64,000 nucleotides of DNA, from positions 1 through 64,000 of the forward strand of contig JAILGF010000185.1 of NCBI GenBank assembly GCA_024696945.1, given 5' to 3'. The number at the start of each line of letters is the position of its first letter. Position 1 is the stretch's first letter. The translations under genes were made by a program, and so were the position numbers. This stretch comes from Lachnospiraceae bacterium. GTDB lineage: Bacteria; Bacillota; Clostridia; Lachnospirales; Lachnospiraceae. This document shows, one piece after another, positions 1 to 8,553 of this stretch. Below the pieces are notes generated by a model. The model was given only the letters and a program-made list of their open reading frames with translations, was not told the origin of the DNA and did not search any database.

Positions 1-55
1 GAACCAGCGAATGCAGGAGTCAAAGTCCTGTGCCTTACCGCTTGGCGATAGCCCT
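1..55 (-). tRNA. tRNA-Gln(TTG), 3' end cut by window edge
   Basis: Read on the minus strand, the acceptor arm starts at 55 (AGGGCTA), followed by the D-arm GCCAAGCGGTAAGGC and an anticodon stem CAGGA/TCCTG around loop CTTTGAC, giving anticodon TTG. The T-arm runs off the window at base 1. It is the last visible member of a five-tRNA array. Confidence 0.93.
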
Positions 56-60
56 AAGCG

Positions 61-135
61 GGTGGGTACTGGGACTCGAACCCAGGGCCTCCAGAGCCAC
101 AATCTGGCGCGCTAACCAACTGCGCCATACCCACC
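61..135 (-). tRNA. tRNA-His(GTG)
   Basis: The cloverleaf is complete on the minus strand. The anticodon stem CCAGA/TCTGG surrounds loop TTGTGGC (anticodon GTG). The extra 5' G (G-1, base 135) typical of tRNA-His faces discriminator C at base 61. CCA is not encoded. Confidence 0.96.
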
Positions 136-151
136 ATAAAAACAACACAAA

Positions 152-225
152 CGTGCCAGAAGGGATTCGAACCCCCGACACACGGCTTAGAAGGCCGTTG
201 CTCTATCCAACTGAGCTACTGGCAC
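152..225 (-). tRNA. tRNA-Arg(TCT)
   Basis: Acceptor stem GTGCCAG/CTGGCAC, anticodon stem ACGGC/GCCGT with loop CTTCTAA (anticodon TCT, reads AGA), T-loop TTCGAAT. No encoded CCA. It lies 16 bp upstream of tRNA-His on the same strand. Confidence 0.96.
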
Positions 226-339
226 TTACATTTTGTGCTTGTCTCGCACATCTCGCAAATCTTATTTTCGAGATGAACGCTCGCTCAACAAACGGATCAA
301 AAACAAGTTTTTGCCCGTTTTTATCGCTCCCGCACAAAA

Positions 340-410
340 AGCGGGTGATGGGAATCGAACCCACGTGTCCAGCTTGGAAGGCTGGTGTTCTACCATTGAA
401 CTACACCCGC
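340..410 (-). tRNA. tRNA-Gly(TCC)
   Basis: Acceptor stem GCGGGTG/CACCCGC, anticodon stem CCAGC/GCTGG with loop CTTCCAA (anticodon TCC, reads GGA). The 114-bp spacer towards tRNA-Arg (226-339) holds no gene that I can see. Confidence 0.96.
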
Positions 411-436
411 AAATCACAAAACTTATTAAGTTATCG

Positions 437-511
437 TCGGGGTGACAGGACTTGAACCTGCGGCCTCTAGATCCCAAATCTAGCACTCTAGCCAAACTGA
501 GCCACACCCCG
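437..511 (-). tRNA. tRNA-Pro(TGG)
   Basis: Acceptor stem CGGGGTG/CACCCCG, anticodon stem CTAGA/TCTAG with loop TTTGGGA (anticodon TGG, reads CCA). It is the first gene of the array after the promoter at 534-562. Confidence 0.96.
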
Positions 512-533
512 TCACTTTCACAACGCAAGGGAT

Positions 534-562
534 ATTATACTCTGTCTTTTTTAAGTTGTCAA
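534..562 (-). promoter_or_regulatory. Consensus sigma-A promoter of the tRNA array
   Basis: On the minus strand TTGACA (557-562) and TATAAT (534-539) are separated by exactly 17 bp. This is a perfect consensus placed just upstream of tRNA-Pro, as expected for a stable-RNA operon. Confidence 0.9.
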
Positions 563-586
563 CATTTTTTTTAAATTTCAAAAAAA

Positions 587-1207
587 TTATTTTTTGCTGT
601 CTTTTTCGAGCATTATCCTGGCCTTCATCAGAGCTTTCCCACGATGGCTTATTTTATTTTTTTCTTCGGGAAGAAGTTCACCGGAGTTGCAGCCTTTTTC
701 GGGAACATACATAATGGGATCGTAGCCAAAACCGTATTCTCCCTTGGCTTCGTAAGCCACCTTCCCCTCAAAGGTATCCCTTACCACCTCGCAGGTACCG
801 TCCGGGAATACACAGGCAATAGCAGCGACGAAACGGGCATCGCGGAGTTCATCCGGTACGCCCTTCATCTCATCGAGTATTTTCTGGTTTTTTATTGAAT
901 AAGGAGTATCGGTTCCCATGAACCGTGCGGAGTATATACCGGGCTTTCCTCCGAGATAATCAACCTCAAAGCCGGAATCGTCCGCCATAACAAGTGCGTC
1001 CGAATACTTTTCATATTCCCTTGCCTTTTCGGCTACGGCCTTTGCTTTTAGAATGGCATTTTCCTCAAAGGTTGTCCCTGTTTCATCAACATCGGTTTCA
1101 AGCCCCGCTTCCTTCATGGATATTATCTCATAGGGGAGACCTTCCATTATCTGTTTGATCTCTCTAAGTTTTCCCATATTTCCCGTGGCAAAAATAATCG
1201 TTCTCAT
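587..1207 (-). CDS. rdgB: Non-canonical purine NTP pyrophosphatase (RdgB/HAM1 family)
   Basis: This housekeeping enzyme hydrolyses dITP, XTP and similar deaminated purine nucleotides to the monophosphate, keeping them out of nucleic acids. At 206 residues it has normal family length. Visible family motifs are N-terminal ATGNMGK (7-13), TFEENAILKA around 46-55, the metal-binding ADDSGFEVD segment near 74-82 followed by GxPGIYSARF, GYDPIM in the C-terminal half, and SHRGKAL near 187-193. The gene ends 25 bp before the tRNA promoter, so the tRNA array lies directly downstream but has its own promoter. Confidence 0.95.
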   Translation of the reverse strand: MRTIIFATGNMGKLREIKQIMEGLPYEIISMKEAGLETDVDETGTTFEENAILKAKAVAEKAREYEKYSDALVMADDSGFEVDYLGGKPGIYSARFMGTDTPYSIKNQKILDEMKGVPDELRDARFVAAIACVFPDGTCEVVRDTFEGKVAYEAKGEYGFGYDPIMYVPEKGCNSGELLPEEKNKISHRGKALMKARIMLEKDSKK

Positions 1208-1265
1208 GATCAGTATTCTCTTTTCCTTGATTTTTTCCTCATTTTTTAAGTTTACTTCATTCTGC

Positions 1266-1293
1266 TTGCAATTTCAAGTAAATTTATTATAAT
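1266..1293 (+). promoter_or_regulatory. Sigma-A promoter for the 1363 operon
   Basis: TTGCAA (1266-1271), a 16-bp spacer, then TATAAT (1288-1293). It lies in the divergent gap between rdgB and the hydrolase gene and points at the latter. Confidence 0.75.
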
Positions 1294-1362
1294 ATATACA
1301 GGCAGGTCTGCCTAAAAAAGATTACTCGAAAGGAATACCGGTTTTTACCGGAAAGAATATAT

Positions 1363-2718
1363 ATGGAAACCAGCAGAATCACCCTCCGTCAGGAGGATAA
1401 GACCACAACCACCATCTATGCCAATCTTGCCGAGGTATCTACTCCTATAGGCTCAGTAGTTCTTCTTCATGATATGGCAGAGCACCACGGGCGCTTCGAT
1501 GATTTTTCGCGCATTTTAAATCAGAAGGGGTACGATACCTATTCCTATGACCACCGCGGGCATGGCTCGGAAATAAGATATGAAGAGCTCGGTTTCATCG
1601 CTGAAGAGAACGGGCATGACCTTCTTATAACGGATGCAATACATGTCATACAATATATAAAGAAAAACAACCGCGGCAGAAAACTCATCATTTTTGGCTA
1701 CGGAATGGGGGCCCTTATCGCCAGATGCGTAATACAGGCATTTGAGTCGATTGACGCATGCATTTTATGCTCTTCGCCGAATCCTCCCCATAAGGTGATC
1801 AATTCCCAGCTTACGGCTGCTAAATTTATACGTTTTACCAAGAAGCCCTGGCACAGATCGGTATATCTTTCAAAAAAACTTACCGAATTTAAGAGCTTTA
1901 CCAAGTATTCCAACAGGACTGCATATGACTGGATCTCGAGGGACAACCAGATGGTAGGAGCGTATATGAGCGATCCGCTGTGCGGTTTTTTGGGAACGGT
2001 TGCCTTTTATATCGATATACTGAACCTTATGGATGAAGCGGTTTCAAGGACAAACCTGAAACAGATTAGGAATGACCTTCCCATACTTCTTATCGGAGGA
2101 AGCAACGATCCCGTGTGCGACTACGGCGAAGATATTACAGACCTGTTTGATATTTTCCAGCACTATAAATTTACGGAGGTTGATTGCACCATATACGAGG
2201 AAGCCCGTCATGATCTTCTCCACGAAACCAACAGTGCGGAAATTATAAAGGATATCCTAGAATGGCTTAATAAGGCACTTGATAACAGACGGCTTAAAGC
2301 TGCGGCTGCCTTAAGGGCCAAGGATAAGAAAAAGAAGAAATCGAAGAACCGTACCGCCGCAGAGGCTGCCAGATCTGCCCTCGGTTACGCGTCAAGCAGC
2401 GAGGATGGCTCTGCGAACAGTTCTATCCAGGCGGATGATGTGGGAGATGATGACGATTTTCTTGATGATATGGGATATTTCAACGGACGCTCGGAAAACC
2501 GTCAGAACGGGGAACCCGAGGAAGAGGATGAGGATTTCATCATAATGGATGATGACGATTTCGACGAATTCGAAGAGCTTGACGAAACCGAAGAATCTGA
2601 CACTTCTAAGTCCGAAAAGCCCGGAACGGACAATAAAACCGGAAAAGAAACAGATAAGAAAAGCAAGGAAAAGGGAACAAAAAGCAGATCTGGTTCCTCT
2701 AAAAAACAAAAGAAATAA
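1363..2718 (+). CDS. Alpha/beta hydrolase-fold protein lacking the nucleophile Ser, with a charged C-terminal tail
   Basis: Residues 1-305 form an alpha/beta hydrolase of the monoglyceride-lipase/serine-aminopeptidase S33 type: oxyanion region LLHDMAEHHGRF, then YSYDHRGHGS at 61-69. The nucleophile elbow, normally GHSMG, reads G-Y-G-M-G at 112-116, so the serine position (114) is glycine (codon GGA at 1702-1704). The acid and base seem kept: Asp249 in GGSNDP and His283 in ARHDLLHE. Residues ~306-330 are lysine-rich, ~350-420 Asp/Glu-rich and the final 30 lysine-rich again. No signal peptide is seen. A paralogue with an intact GHSMG lies at 20845. Probably catalytically dead or repurposed; its role is unknown. 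The RNA methyltransferase gene follows 23 bp downstream. Confidence 0.85.
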   Translation: METSRITLRQEDKTTTTIYANLAEVSTPIGSVVLLHDMAEHHGRFDDFSRILNQKGYDTYSYDHRGHGSEIRYEELGFIAEENGHDLLITDAIHVIQYIKKNNRGRKLIIFGYGMGALIARCVIQAFESIDACILCSSPNPPHKVINSQLTAAKFIRFTKKPWHRSVYLSKKLTEFKSFTKYSNRTAYDWISRDNQMVGAYMSDPLCGFLGTVAFYIDILNLMDEAVSRTNLKQIRNDLPILLIGGSNDPVCDYGEDITDLFDIFQHYKFTEVDCTIYEEARHDLLHETNSAEIIKDILEWLNKALDNRRLKAAAALRAKDKKKKKSKNRTAAEAARSALGYASSSEDGSANSSIQADDVGDDDDFLDDMGYFNGRSENRQNGEPEEEDEDFIIMDDDDFDEFEELDETEESDTSKSEKPGTDNKTGKETDKKSKEKGTKSRSGSSKKQKK

Positions 2719-2741
2719 CGGATAAACATAAGGATCAATAT

Positions 2742-3893
2742 ATGGATTATGAGTTCATAGCCCCCTGCCATTTCGGTCTGGAGGCGGTATTAAAACGCGA
2801 AATACTTGCATTAGGCCTTGAAATAGTAAAGGTGGAGGACGGAAAGGTTACTTTTAAGGGTGACGAAAGTGCTTTTGCTAGAGCAAACATCTTCTTAAGG
2901 ACTACCGAAAGAGTTCTGCTTAAAGTAGGAAGCTTTAAGGCTTCTACCTTTGATGAGCTGTTTGAAGGGACCAAGGCACTTCCTTGGGAGAAATACATAC
3001 CGGCTGACGGGAGATTCTGGGTTACAAAGGCAAACTCGGTAAGGAGTGCACTTTTCAGCCCTTCCGATATCCAGTCCATCATGAAAAAAGCCATGGTGGA
3101 GAGAATGAAAGCCAAGTATGGGATCGAATGGTTCAGTGAAACAGGAGCGGATTATGCGGTAAGGGTTTCCATATTAAAGGATGAAGTGACAGTCGGGATC
3201 GATACCTCCGGGGACTCACTCCACAAAAGAGGATACCGAAAGCTTACAAGTAAGGCACCTATCACCGAAACGCTTGCGGCGGCCATTATTCTTCATACTC
3301 CTTGGAAGCCCGGGAGGATTTTGGTGGATCCGTTCTGTGGCTCGGGAACGTTTCCTATAGAAGCGGCCCTTATAGGGATGAATATCGCACCCGGCATTAA
3401 CAGAAGCTTTGCGGCGGAAAACTTCTCTTTCCTGGATAAAAAAGTCTGGGAGGATGCCCGCTCGGAAGCAAATGATATGATAAAACGTGACGCGGAGCTT
3501 GATATCAGCGGATATGACATTGACAGCGAGATAGTCAAGGCTGCGGTTCAGAATGCAAAGCTTGCAGGTGTCTCTGACAGGATACACTTTGAGGCTAAGG
3601 ACGTAAAAAAGCTTGCCGATACCGGAAAGTACGGCTTCATTATTACCAATCCTCCGTACGGAGAGAGAATGGAAGACAAAAAGTCCATGCCGGCCCTGTA
3701 TAAAACCATCGGTGATTCGTTCTCAAGGCTCGATTCCTGGTCGTGGTTCATTATTACAGGGTATGAGGAAGCAGAAAAATATATCGGACGCCAGGCTGAC
3801 AAAAACCGGAAAATATACAATGGTATGCTTAAAAGTTATCTGTATGAGTTTATGGGTCCAAAGCCTCCTAAGAACAAAGACAGACAGATATAA
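2742..3893 (+). CDS. THUMP-domain class I SAM-dependent RNA methyltransferase (RlmL/YpsC-like)
   Basis: Predicted to methylate guanine N2 in large-subunit rRNA, as for the RlmL N-terminal half and B. subtilis YpsC. The N-terminal third (MDYEFIAPCHFGLEAVLKRE onward) matches the ferredoxin-like/THUMP region of this family. The catalytic half carries the SAM loop VDPFCGSGTFPIEAAL near 195-210, an acidic SAM-binding strand GYDIDSEIV near 258, and the NPPYGERM motif near 303-310. The 383 residues fit the single-domain Firmicutes form, not the fused E. coli RlmKL. The start follows an AAGGA-type ribosome site. Likely co-transcribed with 1363-2718. Confidence 0.9.
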   Translation: MDYEFIAPCHFGLEAVLKREILALGLEIVKVEDGKVTFKGDESAFARANIFLRTTERVLLKVGSFKASTFDELFEGTKALPWEKYIPADGRFWVTKANSVRSALFSPSDIQSIMKKAMVERMKAKYGIEWFSETGADYAVRVSILKDEVTVGIDTSGDSLHKRGYRKLTSKAPITETLAAAIILHTPWKPGRILVDPFCGSGTFPIEAALIGMNIAPGINRSFAAENFSFLDKKVWEDARSEANDMIKRDAELDISGYDIDSEIVKAAVQNAKLAGVSDRIHFEAKDVKKLADTGKYGFIITNPPYGERMEDKKSMPALYKTIGDSFSRLDSWSWFIITGYEEAEKYIGRQADKNRKIYNGMLKSYLYEFMGPKPPKNKDRQI

Positions 3894-3908
3894 TAATTAA
3901 TATGGTAT

Positions 3909-3941
3909 AAGCACGGTTGTCCCGGATGACTGTGCTTTTTT
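3909..3941 (+). terminator. Intrinsic terminator after the methyltransferase
   Basis: AAGCACGGTTGTC pairs, with some G-T pairs, with GATGACTGTGCTT across a CCGG loop and runs into six T residues. Confidence 0.8.
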
Positions 3942-3965
3942 AAAGTATTATCGGAGCTATTTTAA

Positions 3966-5756
3966 ATGGGAAGAAGCAGGAAATATTATTATAAAAGCAG
4001 GAACAGGGACAGGCATTCCTATAAGCCTCAGATGAATGTGGTTAAGGACGGAGTAACCTGGTATACGGCTCACGGCGTAAGTGCCATGCTGGGCGTAAAA
4101 TTGGATATTGTAAAGAAATACGTTGTTCCTTCGGCCGATCAGCCCGAAAAAGACAGGATACTTTATTCAAGAAGCGATATAGCTCACGCCATGTCTAACA
4201 AAATACTGAGTACAAGGGTAAAATCTTCGGCATTTCTCGCAAACGCAAGAAAGATTTCGGATATTCATGAGCTTTTCAGTCATTATACCGCAGAATACTA
4301 TATGGCAAGAGCCGGTGAACTGGACAGAAAATTCATTCTTCATGTGGGTCCGACCAACAGCGGTAAGACCTATGAAGCAATACAGCGGCTTATGGAGGAA
4401 AAGGACGGTCTTTATCTTGCACCTTTGAGGCTTCTTGCCCTTGAGATGTTTGATAAGATGAACCGTGAGGGCATTCCCTGTGACCTGCTGACGGGAGAGG
4501 AACACGAGGAGGTTCCGGGTGCCAACGTCATATCCTCAACCATAGAATTATGTGACTATAGCAGGCACTATAAGGTGGCGGTAATAGATGAAGCTCAGAT
4601 GATCGCTGACAAATACCGCGGAGCACAGTGGACAAAAGCTATCTGCATGGTGGATGCCGAAGAAGTACATATCTGCTTGGCACCCGAAGCACTGCAGATT
4701 ATCCGTGAGATCATCAAAGAATTCGGAGGACAGTACGAAAGGGTTAAACATCAGCGTCTTGCTCCTTTAGTGTATTCCGGAAATTTCAGTTCCCTAAAGG
4801 ATGTACAGAACGGAGACTGCCTCATAGTCTTTTCGAGACGTTCCGTGCTTTCGCTGTCAGCAGAGCTGGCAGATGCGGGGATAAATGCCTCTGTTATTTA
4901 CGGAGCGCTTCCACCGACATCGAGACGCGAAGAGGTAAGGAAATTTGTTGAGGGCGAGACAAAGGTAGTCGTTGCCACCGATGCCATAGGAATGGGAGTA
5001 TCAATCCCCATAAGGCGCATAGTATTTATGGAAACCGAAAAGTATGACGGTTCCACCACAAGACGGCTTAATTATACCGAAATACGCCAGATCGCGGGAC
5101 GTGCCGGCAGATTTGGAATTTATGATGTGGGCTATGTAGCGGCTATAAAAGACGAAGACCTCATAATGAAAGGACTCGAGAGAAGTCCGTCATGGATAAC
5201 TACATATACAATACCGTTTCCTGAGGAGCTTGCCGAATCAGGACATGATTTCGGAAGCCTTTTCGAGGAATGGAGCTTTTCACCGTCCGGAAGCAAGCTT
5301 GCGATAAAAGAAGATATCAAGGATATGGCAAAGCTTTATCATATGCTTGAGCCTTATATACCTAAGGATGCAGACAGAAGACTGGTATTCAGCCTTATCA
5401 CCTGCCCGGTGGACACCGGAAGCCCGGAGCTGGCGGAATACTGGCTTGCATGTGCGGTTCCCGTATTGCAGGGAAATCCTGAAGATGTACCCAAACCCGA
5501 TTTCGGAGAAAAGACTTTGGAGGAATGTGAACGCCAATATAAGGGCTATGACTGTTATAATCAGGTCCTCCGTCGTGTAAATATCGATGCCGGATGCTAC
5601 GATGAGAGAGAACGCCTGAGCAGGAAAATAAACGAGCTTTTGTCAAAAGACATACAGGGATACCGCATAAAGTGTCCGGGTTGCGGAAAAATAATGAAGT
5701 TCATAGAAACCTCGTCAGGAAAATACTGTGCAAAATGCAGGCGAAAATACTTGTAA
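3966..5756 (+). CDS. SUV3-like superfamily 2 RNA helicase with C-terminal zinc ribbon
   Basis: This 596-residue protein contains a helicase core close to the SUV3 family, best known as the mitochondrial RNA degradosome helicase. Walker A is GPTNSGKT (128-135), Walker B DEAQM begins at Asp208, and motif VI is QIAGRAGRFG near 375. VVATDAIGMGVS precedes motif VI. The basic N-terminus (MGRSRKYYYKSRNRDRHSYK) is followed by a possible winged or MerR-like segment (30-80). The C-terminus adds a CPGCGK...CAKC zinc ribbon (about 569-590). Likely an ATP-dependent RNA helicase in RNA turnover. It stands alone between a terminator and the next promoter, so the context gives no partner. Confidence 0.82.
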   Translation: MGRSRKYYYKSRNRDRHSYKPQMNVVKDGVTWYTAHGVSAMLGVKLDIVKKYVVPSADQPEKDRILYSRSDIAHAMSNKILSTRVKSSAFLANARKISDIHELFSHYTAEYYMARAGELDRKFILHVGPTNSGKTYEAIQRLMEEKDGLYLAPLRLLALEMFDKMNREGIPCDLLTGEEHEEVPGANVISSTIELCDYSRHYKVAVIDEAQMIADKYRGAQWTKAICMVDAEEVHICLAPEALQIIREIIKEFGGQYERVKHQRLAPLVYSGNFSSLKDVQNGDCLIVFSRRSVLSLSAELADAGINASVIYGALPPTSRREEVRKFVEGETKVVVATDAIGMGVSIPIRRIVFMETEKYDGSTTRRLNYTEIRQIAGRAGRFGIYDVGYVAAIKDEDLIMKGLERSPSWITTYTIPFPEELAESGHDFGSLFEEWSFSPSGSKLAIKEDIKDMAKLYHMLEPYIPKDADRRLVFSLITCPVDTGSPELAEYWLACAVPVLQGNPEDVPKPDFGEKTLEECERQYKGYDCYNQVLRRVNIDAGCYDERERLSRKINELLSKDIQGYRIKCPGCGKIMKFIETSSGKYCAKCRRKYL

Positions 5757-5779
5757 AAAAACGGATTTACAGGTATAAT
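5751..5779 (+). promoter_or_regulatory. Sigma-A promoter for the GH18 gene
   Basis: TTGTAA (5751-5756), 17-bp spacer, TATAAT (5774-5779). It overlaps the helicase stop codon and starts transcription about 30 bp before the next coding start. Confidence 0.75.
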
Positions 5780-5813
5780 CTAATTCATAAAAAACAAAAG
5801 ATCGGGGCATAAC

Positions 5814-7637
5814 ATGTATAAAAAAGTATTGGTCGGGCTGACTGCAGTTATCCTTTTGGGACTGCTGGCCGCAGCAGGTATAATAATATATGAAAAGATA
5901 GCTGAAAAATATAAGGAAAGCGAAGTAAAGACAGAACTGCGTGATTATTACAATGTTCCTCAGGGCGAGGCTATGCTTATTTTTGATGAGAAGATATATG
6001 AGAAGAACGCCATGCTTTTCGACGGCGAGCCATATCTTGACTTTGCGACCGTTACGGAACGTTATACCACTCTTTTTATGTGGAGTCCCGATGAAAACAG
6101 GATGTATTATACAACACCTTCGAAGGAATATATGATTACTCCGGGGGCGAAGGACATACTGGTAAACGAAGAGAAAATAATATATGATATTCCTCCCGTA
6201 ATGATGAAAGAGGATACCCTTTATGTTTCCATGTCGTTTCTTAAGGAGTGCAGTAATATCACTTATGAAATGTATGACGATCCGGCCAGGATACTTGTGA
6301 CATACAGTACCGATGAATTCCTCTGTGCGACCGTAAAGGAAGAGTCTTCGATAAGGGTTTCTCAGGATATAAAGGCAGACTATCTTGAAAAGCTTCCCGC
6401 GGGTTCTGTTGTCAGGATCATAGAGGGAGGAGGGATACAGCAGAAGGGGTTCATAAAAGTGATGAGCTCCGACGGCGTTAGGGGATATTTCCTTCAGGAA
6501 AAGCTTGACTGGGGAAACAGATACAATACCCAGCCGGTATTCAACGATTTCGAAGAGGAAAAGAATAAACCTCTGCTAAGTCCGGAAAAGATTTATCTTG
6601 TATGGCATCTTTTTTACGGCATGGGTCATATTGATGAGATGACCGAGTATATTGAGACAAATCCGGAATTGAATGTAGTGGCTCCAACATGGTTCTTTAT
6701 GAACGGAACAAATGGGGAGATAGTTTCCTACGGTGATATGGACTATGTGGTAGCGGCTCATGACAGAAAGGTGAATGTCTGGGCGGTACTAAACCAAGAA
6801 ACGCTTACAGGAGATTATTATACCGCAGACCAGATGCATGAGCTGTTCTCGAAATATGACAGCAGGATGAGGCTGGCAAGGAATCTTGTGGAAGCTGTGA
6901 AAAAATGCGGCGCAGACGGAATAAATATAGATATTGAGGGGCTTAAGGTTGAGACCGGCATTTATTTCGTACAGTTCTTAAGGGAATTAAGTATTAAGTG
7001 CAGGGAATACGGGATCGTTCTTTCGGTAGATAACTACATTCCCGAGGAGTACAACGCATTCTTCAATATTCCCGAACAGAGCAGATTTGTGGATTATATA
7101 GTGATCATGGGTTATGACGAGCATTATGCCGGTTCCGATGCCGGTTCTGTAGCGTCTCTTTCATGGTTTAAGCATGCGGTAGACATTTCACTTAAGAAGT
7201 GCGGTCCGGAGCAGATAATCATGGGAATTCCGTTCTATACCAGATTATGGAAGGAAGCTCCTGACGGGGATACTATCAAGGCCTATGTAATAAAGACCAT
7301 GAATATGAAAGAACAGGATGAATATATTGCTTCCTCTGGGCTTGAGGGAAAATGGCTTGAAAAAGAAGGTCAGTATTATTATGAATACGAAGTAGAGGAC
7401 GGACGATTCAGGCTTTGGGCAGAAGATAAAAAATCCTTGGCGTTGAAAGCAATGGTTATCGGTGAAAAGGATCTGGGAGGTACCGCAGCCTGGATGCTCG
7501 GCGGAGATCCCGAAGGTACGTGGATGATAGTAAAAGCTGCGGTAAACGGGGATGTTTCCATACTTTTGGGAGAAGATCAAGGCGATGTGGGAATAATCAA
7601 CGATGATGAAGAAACAGGTGCAGTGATAGGACCGTGA
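5814..7637 (+). CDS. Membrane-anchored GH18-family protein with SH3-like domain
   Basis: Residues 4-27 form one hydrophobic anchor, so the 580-residue remainder is probably outside the membrane. Residues ~55-165 resemble the copper-amine-oxidase-N-like domain common in cell-wall proteins, ~170-230 a bacterial SH3 segment (SSIRVSQDIKADYLEKLPAG, then GYFLQE), and 250-590 a GH18 TIM barrel like spore-cortex-lytic YaaH/SleL enzymes. The active-site strand reads D-G-I-N-I-D-I-E near 366-373: the catalytic Glu and its partner Asp are kept, and the Asn inside the motif is usual in YaaH-like proteins. VIMGYDEHYAGS and MGIPFYTRLW are further GH18 signatures. Likely a peptidoglycan N-acetylglucosaminidase or carbohydrate-binding relative. 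Confidence 0.85.
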   Translation: MYKKVLVGLTAVILLGLLAAAGIIIYEKIAEKYKESEVKTELRDYYNVPQGEAMLIFDEKIYEKNAMLFDGEPYLDFATVTERYTTLFMWSPDENRMYYTTPSKEYMITPGAKDILVNEEKIIYDIPPVMMKEDTLYVSMSFLKECSNITYEMYDDPARILVTYSTDEFLCATVKEESSIRVSQDIKADYLEKLPAGSVVRIIEGGGIQQKGFIKVMSSDGVRGYFLQEKLDWGNRYNTQPVFNDFEEEKNKPLLSPEKIYLVWHLFYGMGHIDEMTEYIETNPELNVVAPTWFFMNGTNGEIVSYGDMDYVVAAHDRKVNVWAVLNQETLTGDYYTADQMHELFSKYDSRMRLARNLVEAVKKCGADGINIDIEGLKVETGIYFVQFLRELSIKCREYGIVLSVDNYIPEEYNAFFNIPEQSRFVDYIVIMGYDEHYAGSDAGSVASLSWFKHAVDISLKKCGPEQIIMGIPFYTRLWKEAPDGDTIKAYVIKTMNMKEQDEYIASSGLEGKWLEKEGQYYYEYEVEDGRFRLWAEDKKSLALKAMVIGEKDLGGTAAWMLGGDPEGTWMIVKAAVNGDVSILLGEDQGDVGIINDDEETGAVIGP

Positions 7638-7679
7638 TGGAAATCAGTGGTCTAAGGTGTTAAATATGGGAGGTAGAAT

Positions 7680-8483
7680 ATGTTGAGTATTATTGAATAT
7701 CTGAAACAACTGGGTACGGATGTCGGGTTAAAGATAATTTTTGGACTGATAGTCCTTTTTGTGGGTCTGAAGATAGCTAAATTTGTTGTGAAGCTCGTAT
7801 CAAAGGGTAAAGCTTTCAGCAAGCTGGAGGTTAGTGTTCAGAGCTTTCTGTTAAGCTTTATTAAGATCATTCTGTACGCACTGGTCATTGCAAGTGCGGC
7901 TATTATCTGGGGTATTCCTACCACATCATTCCTTACGATCTTTACCTCGGCAGGCGTAGCTGTAGGTCTTGCTCTCCAGGGAGCTCTCTCTAACTTCGCA
8001 GGCGGACTTATGATCCTTATTTTCAAGCCCTTTAAAATCGGGGACTTTATCGAGAACGGTGCAGTTATGGGTACGGTAAAGGATATTACGATCATATATA
8101 CAATCCTTCATACTGTTGACAACAAGGTGGTAACAATTCCGAACGGTACACTGACAAACTCCAATGTCATCAATTATTCGACACTTCCCGAAAGACGTGT
8201 GGATATTAAATTCAGTGCGGGGTATCATGATGATATCGAGAAGGTGAAGACGGTACTTATGGGTGTTGCTGAAGCTCACGAGAAGGTTCTAAAGGATCCT
8301 GCTCCTTTTGTGAGGCTTACGGCTCAGGCTTCCAGCTCATTGGATTATACCTTTAGGGTATGGTGCTCCGGTGCTGATTACTGGGAAGTATACTTTGATA
8401 TGATGGAACGTGTGAAAAAAGCCTTTGATGAAAATGGAATTACCATTCCGTTCCAGCAGGTGGATGTTCATATGGATAAATAA
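7680..8483 (+). CDS. MscS-family small-conductance mechanosensitive channel
   Basis: Mechanosensitive channels of this family open on membrane tension and release solutes on osmotic downshock. The 267 residues give the short MscS layout: N-terminal helices around 17-35 and 55-80, the glycine/alanine-rich pore helix FTSAGVAVGLALQGALSNFA near 90-110, then the beta domain (GDFIENGAVMGTVKDITIIYT, IPNGTLTNSNVINYS) and the C-terminal alpha/beta domain. GGGAGG ribosome site 5 bp before the ATG. It lies 42 bp after the GH18 gene with no visible terminator, so it may share its transcript. Confidence 0.94.
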   Translation: MLSIIEYLKQLGTDVGLKIIFGLIVLFVGLKIAKFVVKLVSKGKAFSKLEVSVQSFLLSFIKIILYALVIASAAIIWGIPTTSFLTIFTSAGVAVGLALQGALSNFAGGLMILIFKPFKIGDFIENGAVMGTVKDITIIYTILHTVDNKVVTIPNGTLTNSNVINYSTLPERRVDIKFSAGYHDDIEKVKTVLMGVAEAHEKVLKDPAPFVRLTAQASSSLDYTFRVWCSGADYWEVYFDMMERVKKAFDENGITIPFQQVDVHMDK

Positions 8484-8493
8484 TAAAAAACAC

Positions 8494-8521
8494 TTGAAAA
8501 ATCTGAAAAAAATGATATGAT
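8494..8521 (+). promoter_or_regulatory. Sigma-A promoter for asnS
   Basis: TTGAAA (8494-8499), 16-bp spacer, TATGAT (8516-8521). The leader to the asnS ATG is only about 25 nt, which rules out a T-box riboswitch. Confidence 0.65.
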
Positions 8522-8553
8522 GTTTTTTATTATATATTTAGGAGGTACTAGAA

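Noticed and set aside
30-455. Plus-strand 141-codon open frame over the tRNA array
   Set aside because: It reads the antisense of four tRNA genes; no ribosome site and the frame is explained by tRNA sequence.
8522-8553. T-box riboswitch before asnS
   Set aside because: The leader is only about 25 nt after the promoter, far too short.
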